From Cyanobacterium sp. Dongsha4 (GTDB taxonomy: Bacteria; Cyanobacteriota; Cyanobacteriia; Cyanobacteriales; Cyanobacteriaceae): 64,000 nucleotides of DNA. The stretch is from contig NZ_CP084098.1 of assembly GCF_036345015.1 (NCBI RefSeq), positions 1-64,000 on the forward strand, written 5' to 3'. Of this stretch, positions 55,002 through 64,000 are shown piece after piece. The notes under the pieces were generated by a model, which was not told the origin of the DNA, ran no database searches, and saw only the letters and a program-made list of their open reading frames with translations. Each line of letters opens with the position of its first letter. The first letter of the stretch is position 1. A program made the translations under genes and the position numbers.

Positions 55002-58000
55002 ATGAAACTGAATCAATTTATTAGCTATCTTTCCGATTTAGATATAAAAATTTACTTAAACGGTGAAAAATTGGGGGTAGATGCCCCTAAAGGAGCTTTA
55101 AATATTCAGTTACAACAAGAGATTATTTCTCGTAAATCAGAGATTATTACCTACTTACAAAAACAAGCAAATTTAACCTTAAAACCTATTGATAGAAACC
55201 AAAAATTACCTCTTTATTTTGCTCAGGTGCGATCGTGGTTTTTTGAACAATTTGTACCTAACACGGGAGTATATAACATCCCTAGGGCAATAAAGATGGA
55301 GGGTAATCTTGAGATAAATGTCTTAGAAAAAACGATTAATGAAATTATCAAAAGACATGAGGTATTGCGTTCTAGTTGTGAAAATATCGATGGAAAACCG
55401 AAATTAAAGATTGCTTCTCAATTAAACATATCTCTCCCCGTTATCGATTTATCTCATTTATCCCCAGAAAAACAAACAATAAAAGTCGAAGAAATAGCTC
55501 AAAAAGAAGCTCATAAATCATTTGATTTATCCATTTTACCTTTATTAAGAGTCAATTTATTACGCTTAAATCCACAAAAGCATATTTTACTATTAACTCT
55601 ACATCATTTTGTGGCAGATGGTTGGTCAATGCCTCTTTTGTATCAGGAATTATCTCAAATTTATCAAGCATTTTGTCAAGATTTACCATCACCGTTACCA
55701 GATTTCGCCATTCAATATACTGACTTCGCTTATTGGCAACACAAACTCTTAGAAACTGGATATTTTGATAAACAACTCACCTATTGGAAACGGCAGTTAA
55801 AAGACTCTTCTTTCGTAATAAATTTATCCACAGACAAACCACGACCACCAATTCAAACCTACGATGGAGATTCTTATTCCTTTAACTTTTCTCCTGAATT
55901 ATCACAGAAAATTAATCAACTTTGTCGTGAGAAACAAGTAACGCCTTTTATGTTACTTTTAGCAGTATTTAATGTTCTTCTTTATCGCTATACCCAACAA
56001 GAAGATTTTATCGTGGCTACCACGGTTTCTAATCGTAAAAATCTGGAATTAGAAAAAATAATTGGCGCTTTTGCTAATAATATTTTATTAAGGGCAAAAT
56101 GTAAGGATAGTTTGAGTTTTAATAATTTTTTAGAACAGGTTAAACAAACAACTATTTCTGCTTATACTCATCAAGATTTTCCCTTTGAAAAATTGGTAGA
56201 AGAATTGCAACCGCCAACCGATTTAAGTCGTAATCCTCTTTATCAAGTTTGGTTTATTCTACACCAAAGAAATAATCAAAATAAAAATTTACTTCAGAAT
56301 GATAATCTAATTTTTCATGAATTTGAATTGTTAAAATTAAGTAATTCTCGTATGGATTTAGGCTTAAGTTTTATCGCTGATAATGATAAATTTGAGGGAT
56401 GTTTTGAATATAACATTAATTTATTCAGTTGCGATCGCATTCAAAGAATGGCACAGCATTTTCAAGTGTTATTGTCAGAAATAATCGAAAATCCTCAAGA
56501 GAAAATATCGAAATTAAATATATTAACAGAAACTGAGAAAAAACAGATATTAATTGATTGGAATAATACCAAAGTCGATTATCCTAAAGATAAGTGTATT
56601 CATCAACTATTTGAAGAACAAGTAATCAAAACTCCAGATAATATTGCTGTTATTTTAGAAGAAGAAAAACTCACTTATCAACAATTAAACGAAAAAGCTA
56701 ATCAGTTAGCTTATTATCTGATTAAACAAGGAGTAAAATTAGAAACAAAAGTAGGGATAAAATGCGATCGCTCTTTTGATATGATTATTGGTATATTAGG
56801 TATATTAAAAGCAGGAGGTTGTTATGTCCCCATTGATGATAATTACCCTCAAGAGAGAATAAATTACATTTTAGAAGAAGCAAATATAGATATTTTGTTA
56901 ACACAAAAAGGGTTAAAAAACAACATAAAAAAACAAATATTTACAGTTTATTTAGATGAAAAAAGCCTATTTGATCAAGAAAGCAAAATTAACCCCATCA
57001 ATGAAGTAAAAAGTAATAATTTAGCTTATGTAATTTACACTTCAGGAAGTACAGGAAAGCCAAAAGGAGTACTAATAAAACATAAAAGTGTTAATAGATT
57101 AGTTATTAATTGTAATTATATTTCCATTAATGCACAGGATAAAATAGCCCAAATTGCCAATACTTCTTTTGATGCCGCAACTTTTGAAATTTGGGGGGCA
57201 TTATTGACTGGAGCAAATCTGGTAATTTTTTCTCAAGAAACAGTTTTACAATTAGACTTATTTATCAACAAATTGAGACAACAAAAAATTGATACTATAT
57301 TTATGACAACAGCCTTATTCAATCAAATAGTAAATTTATATCCCGAAGGACTAAAAACTTTAAAAAATGTTTTATTTGGGGGCGAAAAATGTAATAAACA
57401 ATTAGTCGAGAAAATCTTAAAACAGGAAAAACTAAATCAGTTAATTCACGTTTACGGACCAACTGAAAATACTACATTTTCTAGTTATTATATAGTCAGT
57501 AAAGTAAATAATCATCAAAATTTGCCAATTGGTAAACCAATCAACAATACACAACTGTACATTTTAGACAAACAATTACAACCCCTACCTATCGGAGTAA
57601 CAGGAGAATTACACATAGGAGGGGATGGATTAGCCAGAAGTTATTTGAATCGCCCTGAATTAACTGCAGAAAAATTTATAGATAACCCTTTTGGGAAAGG
57701 AAAATTATATAAAACAGGAGATTTATGTCGTTATTTACCTGATGGAAACATTGAATTTATTGGCAGAATTGATAATCAAGTAAAAGTGCGAGGTTTTCGT
57801 ATTGAATTAGGAGAAATTGAAGCAACACTCAGTCAATATCAAGGGATAAAAGAAACGGTAGTTATAGTTAAAGAAAATAGTTGGGGGGATAAATATTTAG
57901 TCGCTTATCTAATCACAAATAGTCACGTTAATCAGAAGGAGTTAAAAACATATTTACAAGAAAAATTACCTCATTATATGATACCTTCAGGGTTTATCTC

Positions 58001-58082
58001 TTTAGATAAATTTCCTCTAACACCTAACGGAAAAATAGATAAAAAAGCCCTACCTGATATTGACTATCAAGAAAATAGATAA
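55002..58082 (+). CDS. NRPS module: docking, condensation and adenylation domains
   Basis: A 1026-residue synthetase part. Residues about 1-55 look like a TubC-type N-terminal docking domain. The condensation domain (about 65-500) has LHHFVADGWS with the catalytic HHxxxDG at 201-207. The adenylation domain (about 515-1020) has AYVIYTSGSTGKPKGVLIKH, FDAATFEIWGALLTGANLV, VYGPTENTT and the Lys in TPNGKIDKKAL. The specificity residues read by eye suggest an aliphatic amino acid such as Ile, Val or Leu. The frame ends at TAA 58080-58082, yet carrier-protein sequence follows in the same frame, so the natural product was a longer protein. Confidence 0.9.
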   Translation: MKLNQFISYLSDLDIKIYLNGEKLGVDAPKGALNIQLQQEIISRKSEIITYLQKQANLTLKPIDRNQKLPLYFAQVRSWFFEQFVPNTGVYNIPRAIKMEGNLEINVLEKTINEIIKRHEVLRSSCENIDGKPKLKIASQLNISLPVIDLSHLSPEKQTIKVEEIAQKEAHKSFDLSILPLLRVNLLRLNPQKHILLLTLHHFVADGWSMPLLYQELSQIYQAFCQDLPSPLPDFAIQYTDFAYWQHKLLETGYFDKQLTYWKRQLKDSSFVINLSTDKPRPPIQTYDGDSYSFNFSPELSQKINQLCREKQVTPFMLLLAVFNVLLYRYTQQEDFIVATTVSNRKNLELEKIIGAFANNILLRAKCKDSLSFNNFLEQVKQTTISAYTHQDFPFEKLVEELQPPTDLSRNPLYQVWFILHQRNNQNKNLLQNDNLIFHEFELLKLSNSRMDLGLSFIADNDKFEGCFEYNINLFSCDRIQRMAQHFQVLLSEIIENPQEKISKLNILTETEKKQILIDWNNTKVDYPKDKCIHQLFEEQVIKTPDNIAVILEEEKLTYQQLNEKANQLAYYLIKQGVKLETKVGIKCDRSFDMIIGILGILKAGGCYVPIDDNYPQERINYILEEANIDILLTQKGLKNNIKKQIFTVYLDEKSLFDQESKINPINEVKSNNLAYVIYTSGSTGKPKGVLIKHKSVNRLVINCNYISINAQDKIAQIANTSFDAATFEIWGALLTGANLVIFSQETVLQLDLFINKLRQQKIDTIFMTTALFNQIVNLYPEGLKTLKNVLFGGEKCNKQLVEKILKQEKLNQLIHVYGPTENTTFSSYYIVSKVNNHQNLPIGKPINNTQLYILDKQLQPLPIGVTGELHIGGDGLARSYLNRPELTAEKFIDNPFGKGKLYKTGDLCRYLPDGNIEFIGRIDNQVKVRGFRIELGEIEATLSQYQGIKETVVIVKENSWGDKYLVAYLITNSHVNQKELKTYLQEKLPHYMIPSGFISLDKFPLTPNGKIDKKALPDIDYQENR

Positions 58083-59594
58083 AATGAATATATTGCCCCC
58101 ACAAATGAAGTAGAAATAGAATTAGTAAATATTTGGCAGGAAGTTTTAAATATAGAAAAAATAGGAATTAACGATAACTTTTTTGATTTAGGTGGCCATT
58201 CACTTTTAGCCGCCCAATTAGTCTCTCGTATTTCCAATACTATGGGCAAAGAAATTTCCTTAAAAACTTTATTTTTATGTCCTACAATTGAGCAATTAGC
58301 AAAAAAAGTAATAGAAAAATCATATTTAAAATCAACAATTACTGATATAAAAGTTACTCACCTTCACCAAAATATAAAAGAAGCACAAATAAAAATTCCC
58401 GATTCTCCTCATTGCCAGATAGAGCGTTATTCTCTATTATCTTTATGGGCAACAAAACAAATAAACGCCGTTGATTCTGTTGCCTTAGCCTATGTTTCTC
58501 AGTCTTGGTTAGACAAATATCAGCTAAACAAAAATAATTTTGCTCATACAGGTTTTGAGAATCTTCCTTTTCTCTCTCGAATTATACAAACTCATTGGGG
58601 AAGAATTGGTATTGTTATATTACCCCATTTAAGCGAAGAGCTATATAATAATCATGATAGTTTACTAGACTCAGTCATTAAAGCCTTACACTTGAGTAAA
58701 ATAATTGGTGCTAAAGCCGTTTCCCTTACGGGATTACTTCCATCAGCTACTAATTACGGCTATGATATTTTGCATAGAATTTCCCCTGAAGATAATTTAC
58801 CCAAAATTACCACAGGACACGATACCACCAGTGCTACAGTGGTATTGTCGATAGCTAATATTCTACAACAAGCAGGACGAAAACTCAATCAAGAAACCGT
58901 TGCGTTTATCGGATTAGGTTCGGTTGGTATAAGTACGTTACGTTTAATGTTAAAATGTTTACCGCACCCTCACAAACTTATCCTCTGTGATTTGTACAGT
59001 AAAAAAAGTCACATAGAAGCAGTTAGTCAAGAATTAATCTATGAGTTAGATTTTAAAGGAAAAATAAGCATTGCCGTCTCTCAACCAGACATACCTCCTG
59101 AAATTTATCAAGCCAGTTTGATTATTGGTGCAACAAATGTACCAGATGTTTTAGACATTAATTTAGTAAAATCAGGTACTTTAATTGTAGATGATTCCGG
59201 TCCTCATTGTTTTGATCCTAAAATAGCTATTCAAAGGTTTGAAAAGAAAAATGATATATTATTTACCGAGGGAGGAGTATTACATTTACCTATTCCCCAT
59301 CACAGACTAATTCACATACCACAACAACTACCGACAGACGTGGCTCAAAATTTAGTCAACTCTTTTTCTCAATTCAATAGTAATCATTTAACAGGTTGTG
59401 TATTTTCTAGTCTTCTTTGTTCAAAATTTGACCATTTAAAACCAACTATTGGTAATGTATCATTAACTGAAAGTCAACTCAATTATGAAACTCTGATTAA
59501 GTTGAATTGTCGAGGTGCAGATTTACATTGTCAAGAATATTTATTATCTCCTGAAATAATAGCCAAATTTCGTTCTCTATATGGTGAAACTTGA
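58083..59594 (+). CDS. NRPS continuation: carrier protein fused to an acyl-ACP-reductase-like domain
   Basis: In frame after the TAA, codons 58083 onward give NEYIAPTNEVEIELVNIWQE and FFDLGGHSLLAAQL, a carrier protein with phosphopantetheine Ser at 58200-58202. The first in-frame ATG, 58242, lies after that Ser. From about 58500 the protein resembles cyanobacterial long-chain acyl-ACP reductase: AVSLTGLLPSATNYGYDI, KITTGHDTTSATVVLS, VAFIGLGSVGISTLR (nucleotide fold), LFTEGGVLHLP and LTGCVFSSLL, whose Cys (59397-59399) aligns with the enzyme's thioester Cys. It would release the chain as an aldehyde. Translation across the TAA is unresolved. Confidence 0.75.
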   Translation, partial: NEYIAPTNEVEIELVNIWQEVLNIEKIGINDNFFDLGGHSLLAAQLVSRISNTMGKEISLKTLFLCPTIEQLAKKVIEKSYLKSTITDIKVTHLHQNIKEAQIKIPDSPHCQIERYSLLSLWATKQINAVDSVALAYVSQSWLDKYQLNKNNFAHTGFENLPFLSRIIQTHWGRIGIVILPHLSEELYNNHDSLLDSVIKALHLSKIIGAKAVSLTGLLPSATNYGYDILHRISPEDNLPKITTGHDTTSATVVLSIANILQQAGRKLNQETVAFIGLGSVGISTLRLMLKCLPHPHKLILCDLYSKKSHIEAVSQELIYELDFKGKISIAVSQPDIPPEIYQASLIIGATNVPDVLDINLVKSGTLIVDDSGPHCFDPKIAIQRFEKKNDILFTEGGVLHLPIPHHRLIHIPQQLPTDVAQNLVNSFSQFNSNHLTGCVFSSLLCSKFDHLKPTIGNVSLTESQLNYETLIKLNCRGADLHCQEYLLSPEIIAKFRSLYGET

Positions 59595-59665
59595 TATTTT
59601 TACTCTTCAACTATTTCCTCATTAATGCTAATAATAAAGTTTAAAAATAATCATTATAAAAAAAT

Positions 59666-62038
59666 ATGAATCAGACTAATTTAATATTCAATAACAATCA
59701 AAGTTATAAGATGCTAAAAACACAAAGTGCGATCGCACATGGGGATAAAATTGTTATGCAAAAAAAATCTCCTACCAACGTTATTCAAGCCTTACAAGAC
59801 TTATTAATAAAATATCCAAAAGGTAAATTCGTTTATATTTCAGACAAAGAAACGCAAGAACAGACTTATAATAAAAGTTGGGATAGAGCAAATCAAATTC
59901 TCGCCTATTTACAAAGTAAAGGATTAAATTCTGGCACAAAAGTAATCTTACAATTAGATAACAGTTTAGATTTTATCTGTTGTTTTTGGGGTTGTCTTTT
60001 AGGAGGATTAATACCTATTTTAACTCCCATGATATTTAATGGTAATTCAAATAAGCAAAAAAGAAAATTATTAAAACAAATTTTTCAAGATTGTCAATTA
60101 CCTTTTATCATTACCAAAGAGAAATTTGTAGCAGAAATCAAGGAATTATTAACATTAGAAAATGAAGATAAACTAATTATTATTGATAAATTTGATATTG
60201 AAGAAAATACACCTCAACTTTACCCTCGAAAACCTGAAGATTTAGCATATTATCTCCTCACATCAGGCACAACAGGAAAACCTAAACTTATTACTATTAA
60301 TCACCAAACATTACTTTATCGTCTCTTCCCACCCATAGAAAAATCAACAGATAATACAGATAGTAAAGATAGTAATATCAACACCGTTAACTTATTTCCC
60401 ATAGAACATATTAGCGGAAACTTATTCACAGTACCCAACACTGAAGTAAAAATTCATTTAGAGATGAATACCTTTATCAAAAACCCCTTAATCTTGCTAG
60501 ATACTCTGGAAAAATACCAAGCAACTCCAGCCATGATAACCAATTTTATTGCCAGTTTAATTATAGATGCAGTTGAACAATCACCCCATAAAACATGGAA
60601 TCTTACCTCCGTGAAAGTTATGGGGATGGGGGGGGAAATGATAGACTATAAAATATCTCAACTCTTTCTTAACACATTGGCTAAATATGGAGTCAAACAA
60701 AATACCATCAAACCGGGTTATGGAATGTCAGAATGTGGATTAGCTGTGAGGGCAGAAGAATTTATCCTGAAAACATCCCCCAACGGTGACACATTTGTGG
60801 AAGCGGGAAAACCTACTGCAGGGCATTCTATTCGTATAGTAGATGAGACAAATCAAATATTATCAGAAAATCAAATTGGCAGAATTCAGTTAACTGGTGT
60901 CACCATGACTTCTGGTTACTATAACAATGCTGAAGCAAATCAAGAATTATTCACCCCTGATGGTTGGATTAACACTGGGGATTTAGGATTCATCGATAAT
61001 GGCGGTTTAACCATTACAGGTAGAGAAAAAGAAACAATTATTATTAACACTTCTAACTATTCTAGTTCTGTAATTGAGATTTTGACTGAGCAAATAGAAG
61101 GAGTAACTAAGGGATATACTGTAGCCTGTGGTGTTCGCAGTAAGGGTAGCATGACTGATGAGTTAGCTATCTTTTTCCATTCTTCATTATCCGATAATGA
61201 ATTAGTAACATTATGCCAAGAAATTAGAATATTAATAGTGAAAGAATTAGGCTTAAATCCTAGTTATTTAATACCTGTAAAAAAAGAGCAAATTCTTCGC
61301 ACTGGTACGGGTAAAATTCAAAGATTAAAATTAAAAGAAAAATTTGAGCAAGGAGATTTTCAAGATATTATTGAATCAATAAAAAAACAATTACAAGAAA
61401 ATTTAGCTAATAGTTTTATTTCTCCAAGTAATGATATAGAAAATAAACTTGCTGGTGTTTGGGAGGAAATATTAAAAATAGAAAAAGTAGGCATAAATGA
61501 TGATTTTTTTAGTTTAGGAGGAAACTCTTTATTAGCTACTCAATTAGTTACAAAAATTAGTGATCAGTTAAATATAGATATTCCTGTAAAAATTATCTTT
61601 GAAAAAAATACCATTAGAAAAATAGTCAACTATATCAATCATAACTTAAATAATAATGATAATGATAATGATAATGATTCAAGTTGTATAATTATGATTA
61701 ATTCTCACGGTAATAAAACACCTATATATTTTATAAACTCAACGGAAATTACTTATAAATTGAATCAATATTTAGATGATGATCAACCTTTGTATAGTTT
61801 AAATATATTTGGCTTAATCAGTAAAATAAAAAAACCTTTTGAGAGTTTAACTATCAGTGATTTTGCTGAATATATCATTGATGATTTATTAAAATATCAA
61901 TCAGAACAATCCTATAATTTAATTGGTTTTTGTAAAGATGGAGCTTTAACTATAGAAATAGCAAAACAATTAAAAGAAAAAGGTAAAAATGTTCATTTGC
62001 TAGTTTTAATTGATATTTTTTTAGTAGAACATTACTAG
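59666..62038 (+). CDS. Acyl/aryl-AMP ligase - carrier protein - thioesterase (frameshifted)
   Basis: A 790-residue protein. The ligase (about 30-560) has AYYLLTSGTTGKPKLITINH, KPGYGMSECGLAVRAEEFI, DGWINTGDLGFIDNGGLTIT and EKETIIINTSNYSSSVIE, closer to FAAL-like ligases than to amino-acid A domains. The carrier (about 590-660) has FFSLGGNSLLATQL with Ser621. The thioesterase begins near 685, and its nucleophile elbow reads LIGFCKDGAL, with Cys756 where Ser is usual. A (AATGAT)4 microsatellite (61655-61678) encodes the carrier-thioesterase linker. At a T7 run (62016-62022) the frame is lost and ends at TAG 62036. Confidence 0.85.
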   Translation: MNQTNLIFNNNQSYKMLKTQSAIAHGDKIVMQKKSPTNVIQALQDLLIKYPKGKFVYISDKETQEQTYNKSWDRANQILAYLQSKGLNSGTKVILQLDNSLDFICCFWGCLLGGLIPILTPMIFNGNSNKQKRKLLKQIFQDCQLPFIITKEKFVAEIKELLTLENEDKLIIIDKFDIEENTPQLYPRKPEDLAYYLLTSGTTGKPKLITINHQTLLYRLFPPIEKSTDNTDSKDSNINTVNLFPIEHISGNLFTVPNTEVKIHLEMNTFIKNPLILLDTLEKYQATPAMITNFIASLIIDAVEQSPHKTWNLTSVKVMGMGGEMIDYKISQLFLNTLAKYGVKQNTIKPGYGMSECGLAVRAEEFILKTSPNGDTFVEAGKPTAGHSIRIVDETNQILSENQIGRIQLTGVTMTSGYYNNAEANQELFTPDGWINTGDLGFIDNGGLTITGREKETIIINTSNYSSSVIEILTEQIEGVTKGYTVACGVRSKGSMTDELAIFFHSSLSDNELVTLCQEIRILIVKELGLNPSYLIPVKKEQILRTGTGKIQRLKLKEKFEQGDFQDIIESIKKQLQENLANSFISPSNDIENKLAGVWEEILKIEKVGINDDFFSLGGNSLLATQLVTKISDQLNIDIPVKIIFEKNTIRKIVNYINHNLNNNDNDNDNDSSCIIMINSHGNKTPIYFINSTEITYKLNQYLDDDQPLYSLNIFGLISKIKKPFESLTISDFAEYIIDDLLKYQSEQSYNLIGFCKDGALTIEIAKQLKEKGKNVHLLVLIDIFLVEHY

Positions 62039-62463
62039 AAAAAATTAAAATGAGAATAAAAAGTTTCAAAGATAAAGAGTTTAAATTTGCTTATTTGAAA
62101 CAAAAGATTATAGAATATGGTAGTGAATACTTCAGTAAAATCAAAAATAAACTGGGATTATATCGATTATCAGAAAATAAACATCGAAATATTAATATTA
62201 CAACAACTAATAAAGAGCAACTAAATAAATTTTATTGGAGAGCAACAAATAATTATTGGGAAGCAATAAATTATGAGAATCCACTTATCTATAACGGTAA
62301 AATATTGTGTTTTCGTACATCAGAATGGCAGTATGGGAAATATCACAAATTAGAAGGAATAACAAATAATGACTTAAAATTTATTAACGTAGAAGGCTCA
62401 CATTTTGCCGTGTTTCAAGAGCCTTATATTAGATCATTTGTTCAAGAATTACTCAATAATTAA
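62039..62463 (+). pseudogene. C-terminal half of the thioesterase domain, out of frame
   Basis: Reading frame from about 62014 (ATG at 62050) to 62463 encodes the missing thioesterase end: SRTLLEKIKMRIKSFKDKEF, FYWRATNNYWEAINYENPLI, GKILCFRTSEWQYGKYHKLE and FINVEGSHFAVFQEPYIRSF, which carries the catalytic His region. One extra T in the T7 run at 62016-62022 would join it to the preceding gene with no other change. If the sequence is right, this piece is not made as part of that protein unless by slippage. Confidence 0.8.
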
Positions 62464-62535
62464 TCGTTTTGATAGATATAGTAAAAATCGTTTAAATTTT
62501 TTGTCCTGTAATTGAGAAATAACCATAAAGTTTTC

Positions 62536-64000
62536 ATGAGAAAATTAAAAAATTTTAATCAAATTAAATGTTCATATTTGTTATCTCCCATGCAAGAAGG
62601 TATATTATTTGAGTCTTTACTTAAACAAAATTTGGGGACATATATCGAACAAATAGTTATAAATTTGGAAGAAGAAATTAATATTTCTCTACTAGAAAAA
62701 AGTTGGCAAAAAATTATTCTTAGACATTCTTTACTCAGAACAAGTTTTTCTTGGCAAGAAACAGAAAAACCAATTCAAATAGTTAATTCTGATGTGAAGT
62801 TAAGTTTTCTTTTTTTTGACTATCAAGAGCTATCTGTTGCCGAATATAATGCTAAATTTAAGCAATATTTAACCGAAGATAAAGAAAAAGGATTTGAGTT
62901 AAACCAAGCACCATTAGCGAGAATAGCATTATTTAAACAGAAAGAAAATAGCTATACCATGTTGTGGACGTTTCATCATATTTTATTGGATGGTCGTTCT
63001 TTTTTTATAATTTTAAAGGAATTATTTACTATTTATGAATCTCTGAGTAAAAGTCAAACATTAGACTTACCTAAAACTGTACCTTATGAAAATTATATTA
63101 ACTGGTTAAAACGACAGGATTTAGATCAAGCACAAAAATTTTGGCGATCGCATCTTCAAAATTTTACAACACCCACATCTTTACCGATTAATTATAATAA
63201 CAAAATCAAAAAAGAGCGTTATATTCAAGAATATAAATTATCAGAAAATCTGACTAAAAAATTATATAAATTCGCAGAAAATAATGGAATAACAGTTAAT
63301 ACTATTTGTCAAGGAATATGGGGAATATTACTAAGTCGATATAGTGGAGAAAAAGATATTTTATTTGGAGCGATTAGGGCTTGTCGTCATGGGATAGAAG
63401 GTGCAGAGTCAATGGTGGGATTACTTATTAATACTTTGCCTGTAAGAATTAAAGTTAATCCTGATGAATCTATTATTGCATTATTAAAACAAATTAGAAA
63501 GCAATGGTTAGACTTGAGAAAATATGAATATACACCCCTATCAAAAATTAAGCAATGGATTGATTTTCCGACAAATATAGATTTATTTAATAGTTTAGTT
63601 AATTTTGAAAATTATGATTTTAACGAAGTATTACGCAGTCAAGGAGAAAGTTGGAAAAAGAGAAAATTTCAATTATTACAACAAGCCAATTATCCTTTAT
63701 CTTTAGGGTTTTGTGGCGGGGAAAAATTACTCATAAAAATAGGATACGATCGCACTTTTTTTGAAGCAGATACTATCAGAAGAATTATTGGTCATATTAA
63801 GACTTTATGTCAAGAAATTGTTAATAATCCTCAACAAAAAATATATCAGTTAAACATCTTAACAGAAGCAGAAAAAAATCAGATATTAATTGATTGGAAT
63901 AATAAAAAAGTTGATTATCCAAAAAATAAATCTATTCATCAACTATTTGAAGCACAAGTACAGCAAACTCCCAATAATATTGCTGTTATTTTTAAAGAAG
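62536..64000 (+). CDS. NRPS: condensation domain and start of adenylation domain (partial, runs off window)
   Basis: Open from ATG 62536 to the window edge (488 codons). The start MRKLKNFNQIKCSYLLSPMQ is a condensation domain without a docking domain; FHHILLDGRSFF near residue 150 has the HHxxxDG. The rest includes DILFGAIRACRHGIEGAESM and the A-domain start DWNNKKVDYPKNKSIHQLFE, which also matches the junction in the first synthetase. The LSPMQEGILFE beginning is typical of LCL or starter-type C domains. Third gene of the cluster, same direction. Confidence 0.9.
   Translation, partial: MRKLKNFNQIKCSYLLSPMQEGILFESLLKQNLGTYIEQIVINLEEEINISLLEKSWQKIILRHSLLRTSFSWQETEKPIQIVNSDVKLSFLFFDYQELSVAEYNAKFKQYLTEDKEKGFELNQAPLARIALFKQKENSYTMLWTFHHILLDGRSFFIILKELFTIYESLSKSQTLDLPKTVPYENYINWLKRQDLDQAQKFWRSHLQNFTTPTSLPINYNNKIKKERYIQEYKLSENLTKKLYKFAENNGITVNTICQGIWGILLSRYSGEKDILFGAIRACRHGIEGAESMVGLLINTLPVRIKVNPDESIIALLKQIRKQWLDLRKYEYTPLSKIKQWIDFPTNIDLFNSLVNFENYDFNEVLRSQGESWKKRKFQLLQQANYPLSLGFCGGEKLLIKIGYDRTFFEADTIRRIIGHIKTLCQEIVNNPQQKIYQLNILTEAEKNQILIDWNNKKVDYPKNKSIHQLFEAQVQQTPNNIAVIFKE

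Noticed and set aside
55002-59594. Frameshift as the cause of the NRPS split
   Set aside because: Both parts are in the same frame; the break is a single TAA codon, not an indel.

Overview
The window is chromosomal DNA of a low-GC unicellular cyanobacterium, of the Geminocystis/Cyanobacterium kind. Evidence for this is many GCGATCGC (HIP1) sites, ndhB, ycf4, ftrV, pedR, hisF, an Omp85 protein, DUF3386, and tRNA genes without encoded CCA. Genus is inference; cyanobacterium is not in doubt. Most of the window is ordinary core genes in short, mixed-strand units, separated by AT-rich gaps full of degenerate short repeats.

Layout. 0-13.8 kb: DUF3386 protein, CCA-adding enzyme, a large CHAT protein, Na+/H+ antiporter, TIGR01777 epimerase, GAF protein, DUF389 membrane protein, then a redox-signalling stretch (ftrV, an OmpR-type regulator, pedR), DUF4126, a secreted protein and an NIL-ferredoxin. 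14.0-16.8 kb: a dead IS1-type transposase, ndhB, tRNA-Tyr and tRNA-Thr. 16.83-24.96 kb: a decayed type V-K CRISPR-associated transposon (CAST) carrying a type I restriction-modification island. 25-54.8 kb: housekeeping genes (SAM hydrolase, PPK2, Omp85, purC, holB, pfk, ycf4, Rieske oxygenase, S9 peptidase, xisH/xisI, PP2C response regulator, metallophosphoesterase, RNB nuclease, hisF, HEAT protein, TPR-glycosyltransferase, amt, two unknowns). 55-64 kb: a nonribosomal peptide synthetase (NRPS) cluster that runs off the right edge.

The CAST is the best supported unusual structure. It has two ends made of inverted sets of 18-bp repeats, a broken cas12k in three recognisable pieces, a divergent cvkR-type MerR gene, two CRISPR repeats, and the first ~90 codons of tnsB. 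Beside one end is a detached repeat-spacer unit whose 17-nt spacer exactly matches the neighbouring tRNA-Thr gene next to a GTG (GTN) PAM. This is a fossil of RNA-guided homing to a tRNA gene. tnsC, tniQ, a tracrRNA and most of cas12k and tnsB are gone, while hsdR, a PIN toxin-antitoxin pair, hsdS, hsdM and cvkR remain open.

Two further points deserve attention. The CHAT protein at 2.2-4.7 kb appears to be a three-part fusion of a caspase-like CHAT protease, a macro-like fold and a C-terminal segment resembling siphovirus Gp157, which would fit an anti-phage effector. In the NRPS cluster the first synthetase is C-A, then an in-frame TAA, then carrier protein fused to a domain resembling cyanobacterial acyl-ACP reductase (the alkane-pathway enzyme) rather than a usual SDR-type reductase domain. 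The next protein is ligase-carrier-thioesterase with Cys at the nucleophile position and a frameshift at a T7 run. The two lesions may be real decay, recoding, or assembly errors.
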